Positions 1-7,325 of a stretch of DNA of 64,000 nt are shown here, in pieces. Position 1 is the first letter of the stretch. The number at the start of each line of letters is the position of its first letter. The stretch is from contig CAVXXX010000003.1 of NCBI GenBank assembly GCA_963765935.1, positions 1 to 64,000 of the forward strand, written 5' to 3'. The notes beneath the pieces are model-generated. The model had not been told where the DNA came from and ran no database searches. It saw only the letters and a list, made by a program, of their open reading frames with translations. Both the position numbers and the translations under genes were made by a program. This DNA comes from JAMXLG01 sp963765935. Lineage in GTDB: Bacteria > Vulcanimicrobiota > Vulcanimicrobiia > Vulcanimicrobiales > Vulcanimicrobiaceae.

Positions 1-112
1 TCTTGCGTCCCGCATTGGGCGCGATTGTTCTGCCTAACCGGTGTTATCAAACGTTCAGGGTCTGCACGATTGGGATAGCGATTTTTTGATTGTCTGAGGG
101 AATAACGTTTAC

Positions 113-1741
113 GTGCAGACCGAAGCTCAACCGAGCCGCTCCCAGCGCTACCGTGAGATCCTGGCCGTTCTGGCCAAGCATGGCTTTGCGGCGGCCGGCG
201 CCGGCCTACGCTTGCATGGAAACGGTGAAACGGCACCTCGTATAGCGCAAGAGCTGCGACTGGCGTGCGAAGAGCTTGGACCGACCTTTATCAAGCTCGG
301 CCAAATGCTGTCGACGCGCGGCGATTTGCTCTCGCGTGACTATCGAGACGAGCTTGCCAAACTTCAAGATTCGGTCCCGCCCATCGCTTCTGAGGTCATC
401 GTCGCTCAAATCACGAGCGAACTCGGTGCATCGCCGTTCGAGCTCTTTACGCAATTCGATCTTCAACCGATTGCGTGCGCATCGATCGGGCAAGTTCATG
501 CGGCGCGACTCGTTGACGGCCGGGATGTCGTGGTGAAAGTGCGTAAGCCCGACATTCGGACGCTCATAGAACGCGATCTCGATATTCTTACGCAGCTTGC
601 CACCACGGCAGAAAAACATATTCCTGATCTCGCCGGCTATGACGTCGAAAGCCTCGTTGAAGAGTTCGGCGAGATGTTACGCGGTGAGCTCGACTACGTG
701 CGCGAAGCGCGGAACATCGCGGCATTCCAGCGGCTCTATCGCAACCGGCAAAGCGTAGAGCTGCCGTCAGTCGTTCCCGAATTTTCTACCGCTCACGTTC
801 TCACGTTGACGTATGTCGACGGAATCAAAGTGACGGACCAGCCACCCGTCAACGCCGGCCGTACAAAAACCATCGCCCAAAGAATCGCATCCTTCATTCT
901 CGAGCCTGCATTGGTTCACGGGATCTTTCACGCCGATCCACACGCGGGCAATATTCTGGTTCGAACCGACGGCACAATCGGCGTCATCGATTTCGGAATG
1001 GTCGGACGTCTGTCCGACGATCAACAGCGCAAACTCGCCGACCTCTTTCTCGCGGTGAACCGGCAAGACGTACAACGCGTTACCGATCGGCTCATCGACC
1101 TCGCACCGCCGATCCGGCCGGTCGATCGCGTCGAATTGTCCGGCGAACTAGGACGCCTCTTGGAGCGGTATTTGAGCAATGCGCTCGAGCGTGTGGAATT
1201 CGGCGCCGCACTGAGTGAGATGCTTGATGTGATTCGAGAACATCGCCTGCGAATGCCCGCATCAATATCGCTCCTATTTAAAGCAGTCGCGATGAGCGAA
1301 GGACTCGTCCTTTCAATCGCACCCGACAAGGCGTTGGGTGATTTCTTAGAGCCGATTGCATCCAAGGTGGCACTCGCGCAACTCGACGTGCAAGAGTGGG
1401 GCGAGCGAGCAAAACTTGCCGCGCTAGAGACCGCAGAGCTCGGCATGGAGTTGCCGCGCAGAGCCGACCGGGTTCTCGGCGATATCGAACGCGGAAATCT
1501 GCGCGTGTGGACGCGCATCGAAGACGTAGAACCGGTCATGCGCCGCCTCGAAAAAGTCGCCGAACGGATGAACGCGACGATGATTGCCGCATCTTGTATC
1601 GTCGGTCTTACCATTCTGCTCGCGTTTTATCATCCGAGCGGATGGCGCGTCGCGGCAGGGTGGATCTTGTGGATCAGCGTCGTTGTTGCCGTGCTGTGGG
1701 TATTTCGTACTGCGATTGCGACGCTGCGGCGCGGCGGGTGA
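113..1741 (+). CDS. ABC1/UbiB-family atypical protein kinase
   Basis: 542-residue membrane-anchored kinase-like protein of the ABC1/AarF/UbiB family. Members support isoprenoid-quinone biosynthesis or lipid handling and act as ATPases. The diagnostic KxGQ motif is at residues 61-64, an ASIGQVH segment near 123-129, the nucleotide-binding lysine near 142, HADPHAGN at 273-280 and DFG at 293-295. Two hydrophobic segments close the C-terminus (about 492-535), as in UbiB. The start is GTG at 113, the longest family-consistent start. The next gene begins 16 bases downstream on the same strand, so the two may be co-transcribed. The family call is secure; the exact physiological role is not visible here. 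Confidence 0.93.
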   Translation: MQTEAQPSRSQRYREILAVLAKHGFAAAGAGLRLHGNGETAPRIAQELRLACEELGPTFIKLGQMLSTRGDLLSRDYRDELAKLQDSVPPIASEVIVAQITSELGASPFELFTQFDLQPIACASIGQVHAARLVDGRDVVVKVRKPDIRTLIERDLDILTQLATTAEKHIPDLAGYDVESLVEEFGEMLRGELDYVREARNIAAFQRLYRNRQSVELPSVVPEFSTAHVLTLTYVDGIKVTDQPPVNAGRTKTIAQRIASFILEPALVHGIFHADPHAGNILVRTDGTIGVIDFGMVGRLSDDQQRKLADLFLAVNRQDVQRVTDRLIDLAPPIRPVDRVELSGELGRLLERYLSNALERVEFGAALSEMLDVIREHRLRMPASISLLFKAVAMSEGLVLSIAPDKALGDFLEPIASKVALAQLDVQEWGERAKLAALETAELGMELPRRADRVLGDIERGNLRVWTRIEDVEPVMRRLEKVAERMNATMIAASCIVGLTILLAFYHPSGWRVAAGWILWISVVVAVLWVFRTAIATLRRGG

Positions 1742-1757
1742 CGAGCGCATCGTTCGT

Positions 1758-2324
1758 ATGTCGAAGCTGCTCTATATCGTCAATGCGTCGCTGGACGGGT
1801 ACATTGAGGACGAAACCGGTGCCTTCGATTGGGTCATTCCCGATGAGGTATTTGAGTTCATCACCGAGTTGGTGCGGCCGATCGGAACGCATCTCTATGG
1901 GCGCCGACTCTATGAGACGATGGCCTACTGGGATGCGCCGGTTGAAAGCTATCCACCCGAACATCGCGACTTCGCACGGATTTGGCAGAAGACCGAGAAG
2001 TTCGTCTTCTCACGAACGCTGACACGCGCCACGACAGGCAAGACGCGTATCGAGCGTGACTTCGACCCCAACGTCGTTCGGAAACTCAAGCGCGAATCGG
2101 AGCACGACATCAGCATTGGCGGCGCGGAGCTTGCAGGGCTTGCGCTCGAAGCCGATCTCGTCGACGAATGTCACTTGCTTCTCCACCCGGTGATCGTCGG
2201 CGGCGGAAAGCCGGCATTCCGAGAAACGTTACGGGGGAATCTCGAACTCCTCGAGACGAGCCGTGTCGGCACGGAAGTAATCTATGTCCGCTATCGCATA
2301 CGAGGCGGAGCGCGCGCGGACTAA
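1758..2324 (+). CDS. Dihydrofolate reductase-family (RibD C-terminal-like) protein
   Basis: 188-residue protein of the RibD-C/DHFR superfamily, which contains many NADPH-dependent reductases of unknown substrate. It opens with the typical SLDGYIED strand-loop and has the family's GG-rich segment near 118-121 and an IVGGGKPAF motif near 153-161. The open frame extends upstream, but ATG 1758 is chosen because the family N-terminus (MSKLLYIVNASLDG) starts there. It follows the ABC1 kinase by 16 bases. The folate-reductase role itself is not implied; this subfamily is usually annotated only as dihydrofolate reductase-like. Confidence 0.85.
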   Translation: MSKLLYIVNASLDGYIEDETGAFDWVIPDEVFEFITELVRPIGTHLYGRRLYETMAYWDAPVESYPPEHRDFARIWQKTEKFVFSRTLTRATTGKTRIERDFDPNVVRKLKRESEHDISIGGAELAGLALEADLVDECHLLLHPVIVGGGKPAFRETLRGNLELLETSRVGTEVIYVRYRIRGGARAD

Positions 2325-2398
2325 AGAGGTGCGAACCAAAGCCGGCACTTGCACGTACCTGAAGTAGAAAACCAAACCACTAGAGATGATTTACGGGA

Positions 2399-2548
2399 AT
2401 GCAAAATGTCATGGCCGGTATCGTAAGGTTCGCGTCTTTATCAGAAGCAATCGGAGCGGGGTTTCAAGTCTACGATCGCACAAGCGACGGATACCTCGTT
2501 CGCACACGTACGTCGACCGGCTGGGCCTTGGCTGTCGTCACCGTCTGA
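2399..2548 (+). CDS. Small protein (49 residues), unknown
   Basis: Short ORF beginning ATG at 2399, with an alternative in-frame ATG at 2411. It reads MQNVMAGIVRFASLSEAI, then GAGFQVYDRTSDGYLV, then RTRTSTGWALAVVTV. The composition is protein-like: alternating hydrophobics, a central YDRT..GYLVRTRT strand pair and a hydrophobic C-terminus. It lies in an otherwise gene-free gap before tRNA-Thr. No strong ribosome-binding site is obvious. It looks like a small one-domain beta-rich protein, but this rests on appearance only and I do not recognise the family. Confidence 0.45.
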   Translation: MQNVMAGIVRFASLSEAIGAGFQVYDRTSDGYLVRTRTSTGWALAVVTV

Positions 2549-2631
2549 CCCACGTTCGGGCCACGGGACTGTTCCAGGGATGGGTTCGAGCTCTCATCGC
2601 TACCGCCGGCATATCCATGAACCGAGCAAAC

Positions 2632-2657
2632 AAAAAAAGCCCGTTGAAACGGGCTTT
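2632..2657 (-). terminator. Rho-independent terminator of tRNA-Thr
   Basis: On the minus strand an 8-10 bp stem (AAAGCCCGTT with AACGGGCTTT, 2636-2657) is followed by a run of seven T (2632-2638). It sits directly downstream of the tRNA 3' end. Confidence 0.9.
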
Positions 2658-2660
2658 CAC

Positions 2661-2736
2661 TGGAGCCGACGGCCGGACTCGAACCGGCGACCTATTGTTT
2701 ACGAAACAATTGCTCTACCAACTGAGCTACGTCGGC
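2661..2736 (-). tRNA. tRNA-Thr (anticodon CGU)
   Basis: A 76-nt cloverleaf on the minus strand. The 7-bp acceptor is GCCGACG/CGTCGGC, the D-arm has GCTC..GAGC, the anticodon stem ATTGT/ACAAT encloses loop TTCGTAA (anticodon CGT, decoding ACG), and the T-arm is GCCGG-TTCGAGT-CCGGC. The CCA end is encoded (complement of 2661-2663). The terminator follows immediately. Confidence 0.97.
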
Positions 2737-2845
2737 GCAACCTGCGCATTTTAACGCATTTCAACGCACCGCGCAATCGGGCCGGGGCGACCCCAAACGA
2801 ACGCAGGCTTTTCATGCTTCTCTAATGCTTCTCTTAAATAAATAG

Positions 2846-2874
2846 TTGACATCCGGCTAAGAGCGGAGTAGGCT
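2846..2874 (+). promoter_or_regulatory. Sigma-70-type promoter of the 2918 gene
   Basis: Perfect -35 TTGACA at 2846-2851, 17-bp spacer, -10-like TAGGCT at 2869-2874. It is 44 bases upstream of the ATG at 2918. A short imperfect tandem repeat (ATGCTTCTCT twice) lies just upstream. Confidence 0.7.
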
Positions 2875-2917
2875 GAATCCAGCGCTCAACTAATTGATTA
2901 AGAGAAAGGTTCTGGAG

Positions 2918-3127
2918 ATGCTTCGGTTCGCCTCAAGCCTGCTCGCCTCAGCAGTCATCGTGTTCCTCGGCACTACCTTGCTGGGGACAACCGCGCTCGA
3001 CAACTCCAGGTGCGGAACGTGCCCGCAACCCCGTCATTTGATGTCCCGCCCGATTCCTCCGAAGGTCATCGCGACCGTGGTCGCCCACGCCCACCAGTCC
3101 GACTCGTTCATCGTTCACGGCTTATAA
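2918..3127 (+). CDS. Small secreted protein, unknown
   Basis: 69-residue protein. A hydrophobic signal-like segment at residues 4-27 (RFASSLLASAVIVFLGTTLL) is followed by a short mature part with a CGTC pair and a Pro/His-rich tail. ATG 2918 is preferred over an upstream TTG because a GGAG box lies just before it and a strong promoter lies 44 bases upstream. Its end overlaps the 3' end of the convergent YVTN propeller gene by 13 bases. The close Cys pair (NSRCGTC) could bind metal or form a disulfide, but I do not recognise a family. Confidence 0.55.
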   Translation: MLRFASSLLASAVIVFLGTTLLGTTALDNSRCGTCPQPRHLMSRPIPPKVIATVVAHAHQSDSFIVHGL

Positions 3128-4026
3128 GTAAAGCCCTGAATATATGCCTCGTTCGACGACCGGCTGCCCCACACGACCCAGATCGTGCCCGTTTTTGGAT
3201 CGATCGCGGTCGTGTGGACGCCCGGATTCACATCGTGATCGTCGAGCAGCTTCGGCGCTGACTTCCCATCGAACGAAAAGAGCTTGATCCCGCTGCCCGC
3301 GCACGCAAGCCATCCGCGCGATTGATCCCAATTGCACTGATCGACGCGCCCCGGCAAGTTCGTTTTAAACAGTAACTTTCCGGCCGAAGAATACACCGCG
3401 AGCGTGTTGTTCTCACCACCGATCAGAATCGCGTGATCCGCTGCGTCATATTGGAGCGGATGATTGTTCTGAAGTTCCGGAGTCTTGAACACCTTTGACA
3501 CCTTCAACGTCTTGCTGTCTACGATCGCGACTTCGTTGTCGCTCGCGATATTTTGATACACGTTGTGCGTCTGTGGATCGATCCCGAGATACTCCGGTTT
3601 GTGCCCCGGCAGCGCGACGGTTGCGAGCACTTTGAACGTTTTTGCATCGATCACCCAGAGCTTCGTGCCGTCGTCTTCGTCGGCGTAGATCCGATCCAGA
3701 ACGGGATCGTATTGAATCGCGTCGACGGGTCCCGTAACGACCACGGTGCGCAGAATCTGCTGCGTCTCGGGATCGACTTCACTTACGCTTTTTCCATCGC
3801 CGTTGCCCGTGTAGACGTGCCCGGTCGATTCGTTGACCGCGACGCCGGCCATCGGGCCGACTTGCACGATGCCCAGTACGTTTCCGGTGTCGGCGTCGGC
3901 GACGAGAAGACCGTTACCTCCGGCATGCGCCGCGTACACGCGACGGCGCGCGCCGTCGACAGCGACGTAATCGAAACCGCCGCCGGGATTTACCGGCTGC
4001 GCAACGGTTGCGGGAACAATCGGCAT
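3115..4026 (-). CDS. YVTN/YncE-like seven-bladed beta-propeller protein
   Basis: 303-residue repeat protein with successive DxxTxxVLxxVxxG blades typical of YncE/YVTN propellers (for example residues 23-60, 68-105, 108-150 and 152-190). Such proteins bind ligands or DNA, or act as secreted scaffolds. ATG 4026 (MPIVPATVAQP) with a GAGG box upstream is preferred over a TTG five codons earlier. No signal peptide is seen, so the protein may be cytoplasmic. Flanking genes give no functional clue. Confidence 0.85.
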   Translation of the reverse strand: MPIVPATVAQPVNPGGGFDYVAVDGARRRVYAAHAGGNGLLVADADTGNVLGIVQVGPMAGVAVNESTGHVYTGNGDGKSVSEVDPETQQILRTVVVTGPVDAIQYDPVLDRIYADEDDGTKLWVIDAKTFKVLATVALPGHKPEYLGIDPQTHNVYQNIASDNEVAIVDSKTLKVSKVFKTPELQNNHPLQYDAADHAILIGGENNTLAVYSSAGKLLFKTNLPGRVDQCNWDQSRGWLACAGSGIKLFSFDGKSAPKLLDDHDVNPGVHTTAIDPKTGTIWVVWGSRSSNEAYIQGFTYKP

Positions 4027-4092
4027 GCATACCTCACACAAGACGAGAGATTAGGCGCAGCGTAGCATCGCGGAATGACGCGTAGATGAACG

Positions 4093-4341
4093 CTACTCGA
4101 GGTCGTGAAACGTTCCTCGTTTGGCGCTTTGGTCCAGCTCCAAATCATCGAGAAAATAGTAGACGATCTTTCGATCGTTGAAGCCCACTTTCGCGAGTTG
4201 GCGACCGTCGATCTCCATCACCTCGTGGATATGACCGACGACGCCCGCATAGCGATAGTTGACTTCCGAATAATTGGGGTTGCCGGGCGCCGGCTTGGGG
4301 GTCGCCTTCACGCCTCGCAGCGGGGTGTTGTGCCGATGCAT
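4093..4341 (-). CDS. Conserved-looking small protein, SH3-like barrel possible
   Basis: 82 residues from ATG 4341 (a 19-residue N-terminal extension is open). The C-terminal half (YAGVVGHIHEVMEIDGRQLA, then KVGFNDRKIVYYFLDDLELD) has the alternating strand pattern of a small beta-barrel. It is divergent from the carbonic-anhydrase-like gene, with only 18 bases between start codons, so any promoters must overlap the opposing coding region. Function unknown; the fold is inferred from pattern only. Confidence 0.5.
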   Translation of the reverse strand: MHRHNTPLRGVKATPKPAPGNPNYSEVNYRYAGVVGHIHEVMEIDGRQLAKVGFNDRKIVYYFLDDLELDQSAKRGTFHDLE

Positions 4342-4359
4342 GGCGTAAGCATTCCACAG

Positions 4360-4881
4360 ATGATCATCACTTACCGGGGCAAGACTCCCAAGGTGCATCC
4401 CAGCGCATTTATCGCCCCTACCGCCGTCCTTATCGGCGACGTCGAAGTCGGTGAGGAGTCCAGTATCTGGTTCGGGGCGGTACTACGCGGCGATAACGGC
4501 CCCATCCGTATCGGCGCCCGCACGTCCATTCAAGACAATGCCGTGATCCACGTTACGCATTTGACGCACATCGGCGACGATGTCACCGTCGGTCACGCCG
4601 CTGTTATGGAAGACTGTCACGTCAAGCGCCACGCGCTGATCGGTAGTAATGCAGTCTTACTCAACGGTAGCGTAATTGGCGAGGGGTCGCTCGTCGCGGC
4701 GGGCAGCGTTGTCGGCGAAAACGTCGAGATTCCCGATCGCGTGCTCGCGGCCGGCGCACCGGCGAAGGTAAAGAAAGCGATCGAGGGACAGGCCCAACGT
4801 TGGATTGAGATTGCAGCGGAAGAGTACGTTCTTCTCTCGCGCAGTTACATCGAAGAGGGAATAGATGCCGCTCGTACGTGA
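4360..4881 (+). CDS. Gamma-carbonic-anhydrase-family protein (left-handed beta-helix)
   Basis: 173-residue hexapeptide-repeat protein of the gamma-CA/YrdA/PaaY group, which forms zinc-bridged trimers. Conserved Arg43 (VLRGD) and Gln58 (SIQDN) are present, and zinc-ligand histidines are seen at His64 and His79. The position of the usual third ligand, five residues after the second, is Glu84 (GHAAVMEDC) instead of His, so carbonic anhydrase activity is uncertain. ATG 4360 gives the standard family N-terminus. The gene heads a tight operon: its last 17 bases overlap the next start. Confidence 0.9.
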   Translation: MIITYRGKTPKVHPSAFIAPTAVLIGDVEVGEESSIWFGAVLRGDNGPIRIGARTSIQDNAVIHVTHLTHIGDDVTVGHAAVMEDCHVKRHALIGSNAVLLNGSVIGEGSLVAAGSVVGENVEIPDRVLAAGAPAKVKKAIEGQAQRWIEIAAEEYVLLSRSYIEEGIDAART

Positions 4882-5332
4882 CGTCGTTGCGCAATTCATT
4901 CAGAGCGAAGGGCACAAAGTCGACGTTTCGCCCGTCGACACCGAAGCCGGAATCACGGAAATTCTCTTTCGGACGCGCGGTCAGGTGTTTTCAGTAACGA
5001 CGTATGAAAACGATCCGGGCTCGTACATGATTTCAACCGCGTACGAAGTTCCGGATTGGGCGCGTGAACGTTCGCAGAATGCGGAGACGTTGGCGCGCGT
5101 GAACGAAGATTATCCCGAAATCACATTTATTATGGCGCACGACGGCGGCTTGTTTGTCGCAACGGCGCAAGAAGAGCCAGGTTCCCCCGAAGCATTTACG
5201 CATGCGTTTTGGGATACCGTCGCCCGCTTACGCGAGGCCGGTGCGGCGGCGATCGAACGTATTGTTGACCGCACCGAAAGTAAAGCGGCAGCGGAAAAAT
5301 TTATCAACTCGTTCATGCTCGGTGAACGGTGA
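4865..5332 (+). CDS. YbjN-domain / type-III-chaperone-like protein
   Basis: 155-residue acidic soluble protein with the YbjN-type pattern: an N-terminal helix (RDVVAQFIQSEG), a beta-sheet (ILFRTRGQVFSVTTYEND), and a C-terminal helix ending KFINSFML. The family is a small alpha/beta fold shared with type III secretion chaperones; its biochemical role is poorly known. It overlaps the upstream gene by 17 bases and the next gene by 4 (GTGA), indicating translational coupling. The next gene looks like a divergent paralogue of it. Confidence 0.65.
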   Translation: MPLVRDVVAQFIQSEGHKVDVSPVDTEAGITEILFRTRGQVFSVTTYENDPGSYMISTAYEVPDWARERSQNAETLARVNEDYPEITFIMAHDGGLFVATAQEEPGSPEAFTHAFWDTVARLREAGAAAIERIVDRTESKAAAEKFINSFMLGER

Positions 5333-5742
5333 GCGACGACCCATTAGTACCGATTGAGAACGCGCTTGACGACGAAGGTCTCTTCTTCACCCGCGACGAT
5401 GATGAGGATGCATACCGTGTTGCCTTCAAGAGCGAAGGGGACCGGTATTTTGTCGTTTCGTATCGCGACGATCCCAACTTCCTGATGATCGGCTCCGGCT
5501 GGGCGCTTCCGGCCGAGATCGAAATTCTCGACGCGCTCGATGTCGCTAACGTGTTGAACGTGCGCAAGAAGTTTGTGAAAACGGCACTCTGGGAAGAGGA
5601 GCGCGACGTGCTCTTTACCGTCGAACTGTGCATCAACGACGCCGAGGAAGTTCGCCCGCAATTCGGACGTCTGCTCGACGTATTGCGCGACACGGCCGCG
5701 GAGTTCTTCGAAGAGCTGCGCGAAGAGGAAGAGGAAGAGTGA
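5329..5742 (+). CDS. Second YbjN-like protein, acidic C-terminus
   Basis: 137 residues. The region RVAFKSEGDRYFVVSYRDDP, followed by NFLMIG, parallels the strand region of the upstream YbjN-like protein (FSVTTYENDPGSYMI), suggesting an ancient tandem duplication. The C-terminus is a run of glutamates. GTG start at 5329 overlaps the preceding TGA by 4 bases, and its own stop overlaps the following GTG start by 4 bases. A small cytosolic partner or chaperone role is possible but unproven. Confidence 0.6.
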   Translation: MSDDPLVPIENALDDEGLFFTRDDDEDAYRVAFKSEGDRYFVVSYRDDPNFLMIGSGWALPAEIEILDALDVANVLNVRKKFVKTALWEEERDVLFTVELCINDAEEVRPQFGRLLDVLRDTAAEFFEELREEEEEE

Positions 5743-6173
5743 CGGTAGAGCCCGTCGATGCGTCGACCGTTGGTGCATGGCACGCGATGCGTGCGCTGCT
5801 GTGGCCCGATGAGTGGCTGCCGGATCTCGACGAAGCGAGGGCGTTGCTCGAGAAAGCGGATCTGCTGTTCCTCGTTGCCCGCGAGAACAATCGGCGCGTG
5901 GGATTCGCCGAAGCGTCGATTCGCCACGACTATGTCAACGGGTGCGAAACATCACCGGTTGTCTTTCTCGAAGGGATCTATGTCCGACCCGAGGACCGGA
6001 AGCGCGGCGTCGCTCGTGCGCTCTGTGACGCCGTTGCACGGTGGGGACGAGAGCGCGGCTGCACGGAATTTGCTTCCGATGCATTACTGGAGAACGTCGA
6101 CAGCCACGCGATGCACCGCGCGCTCGGCTTCGAGGAAACCGAGCGCGTCGTATACTTTCGCAAAGTACTCTAG
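5739..6173 (+). CDS. GNAT acetyltransferase of the aminoglycoside AAC(6')-I type
   Basis: 144-residue GCN5-related acetyltransferase. The AAC(6')-I hallmarks are all visible: HAMRALLWPDEW at 13-24, FLEGIYVRPEDRKRGVARAL (acetyl-CoA site, R/Q-x-x-G-x-A type) at about 74-93, and CTEFASDALLENVDSHAMHR followed by ALGFEE near the C-terminus. Known relatives transfer acetyl from acetyl-CoA to the 6'-amine of aminoglycosides, but chromosomal homologues often have other or unknown substrates. GTG 5739 overlaps the previous TGA by four bases, so it is the last gene of the 4360-6173 operon. It converges on the aldo/keto reductase with a 4-base overlap of the stop regions. Confidence 0.85.
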   Translation: MTVEPVDASTVGAWHAMRALLWPDEWLPDLDEARALLEKADLLFLVARENNRRVGFAEASIRHDYVNGCETSPVVFLEGIYVRPEDRKRGVARALCDAVARWGRERGCTEFASDALLENVDSHAMHRALGFEETERVVYFRKVL

Positions 6174-7162
6174 GCGTGTGAATACACGTGCGCCATCTGC
6201 GCGTCCATGTACCGTGTGCCTGCCACCGCTTGCGCCGGCACCGCGGATTCTATCTCCGCAATATCTTCCGGCGTCAGTCTTACATCCATTGCACGCACGT
6301 TTTCTTCCAGTCGCGCCACTTTTGTCGTCCCGACGATCGGAACGATGTCGACGCCTTTTGAATGCACCCACGCAAGCGCCAGCTGCGCCGGCGTGATGCC
6401 TTTGCGGCCGGCGATCTCTCGCACGCGATCGACGAGTTCGAGATTCTTCTTGAAGTTCTCGCCCTGGAATCGCGGCGCCTGACGCCGCCAATCGTTCGGT
6501 GCAAAATCGTCCGGCGTGCGGATCGTGCCGCTAAGGAATCCACGCGAGAGCGGACTATAGGCAAGAACGCCGATTCGCAATTCGCGCAACAGCGGCAGAA
6601 GCTCGGGTTCGATATCGCGCGTCCAGAGCGAATATTCGATCTCCACAAATGAAATTAGATGAACTGCCTGCGCTCGTCGCACTTGCTCCGGATTGACTTC
6701 CGAGAGCCCGATGTGACGAACGTAACCGGCTTGCACCATCTCTGCGATTGCTCCGACGGTTTCTTCAATCGGAATTTGCGGATTGATGCGCGCAGGAAAG
6801 TATCCATCAATGTAGTCGACGCCGAGACGTTTGAGGGAGTAAGCAAGAAACGTCTTCACGAGCGGCGCACGGCCCTCGACACCCATCCAGCCCGATGCGG
6901 GATCGCGAAGCGCGCCGAATTTTACGGTAAGCGCCGCTTGGTCACGGCGTCCTTTGATGGCGCGGCCAACAAGCATCTCGTTGTGGCCCATGCCATAGAA
7001 GTCGCCGGTATCGATCAGATTCACGCCGAGATCGAGCGCGCGATGAATCGTCGCGATGCTCTGTGCTTCGTCGGCCTTTCCGTAGAGATCCGACATGCCC
7101 ATCGCGCCCAAACCGATGCTCGAGACCTTGAACTCGTCCGGTCCCAACGTTGTGTACTTCAT
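6170..7162 (-). CDS. Aldo/keto reductase
   Basis: 330-residue NADPH-dependent aldo/keto reductase, a TIM barrel acting on aldehydes and ketones. Asp51, Tyr56 and Lys81 of the catalytic tetrad are present (DTGDFYG, TVKFG). The usual catalytic His (YQHR in most members) is Ala124 in YFPARINP, as in a recognised subset with PAR at this place. The cofactor segment PIVGTTKVARLEENV is at about 275-289. It is probably controlled by the MerR-type promoter at 7246-7276, which gives a 5' leader of roughly 75 bases. No regulator gene lies next to it. Confidence 0.93.
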   Translation of the reverse strand: MKYTTLGPDEFKVSSIGLGAMGMSDLYGKADEAQSIATIHRALDLGVNLIDTGDFYGMGHNEMLVGRAIKGRRDQAALTVKFGALRDPASGWMGVEGRAPLVKTFLAYSLKRLGVDYIDGYFPARINPQIPIEETVGAIAEMVQAGYVRHIGLSEVNPEQVRRAQAVHLISFVEIEYSLWTRDIEPELLPLLRELRIGVLAYSPLSRGFLSGTIRTPDDFAPNDWRRQAPRFQGENFKKNLELVDRVREIAGRKGITPAQLALAWVHSKGVDIVPIVGTTKVARLEENVRAMDVRLTPEDIAEIESAVPAQAVAGTRYMDAQMAHVYSHA

Positions 7163-7245
7163 GGGTGTTTTTAGCCTTTCTCTGCGTCCAAACGCGCGAG
7201 CCTATGGTCCACGACCTCGAGACCCTGTGCGATGATCATGTGACT

Positions 7246-7276
7246 ATCCTAAAACCTGGAGTTCACTCCAGGTCAA
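7246..7276 (-). promoter_or_regulatory. MerR-family-type promoter with operator in a 19-bp spacer
   Basis: On the minus strand, -35 TTGACC (7271-7276) and -10 TAGGAT (7246-7251) are separated by exactly 19 bp. The spacer region contains a perfect inverted repeat, ACCTGGAGT-tc-ACTCCAGGT (7254-7273). Overlong 19-bp spacing with a centred dyad is the signature of promoters activated by MerR-family regulators through DNA untwisting. It points to the aldo/keto reductase. Confidence 0.85.
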
Positions 7277-7325
7277 GCCCGCATCGGCGTTTCGCGTCCG
7301 GCAGAAGACGGGTAAATCGCCCGGA

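Noticed and set aside
7171..7239. 22-codon leader ORF in the aldo/keto reductase 5' region
   Set aside because: Starts near the predicted transcription start, but it is too short to judge and has no attenuator structure.
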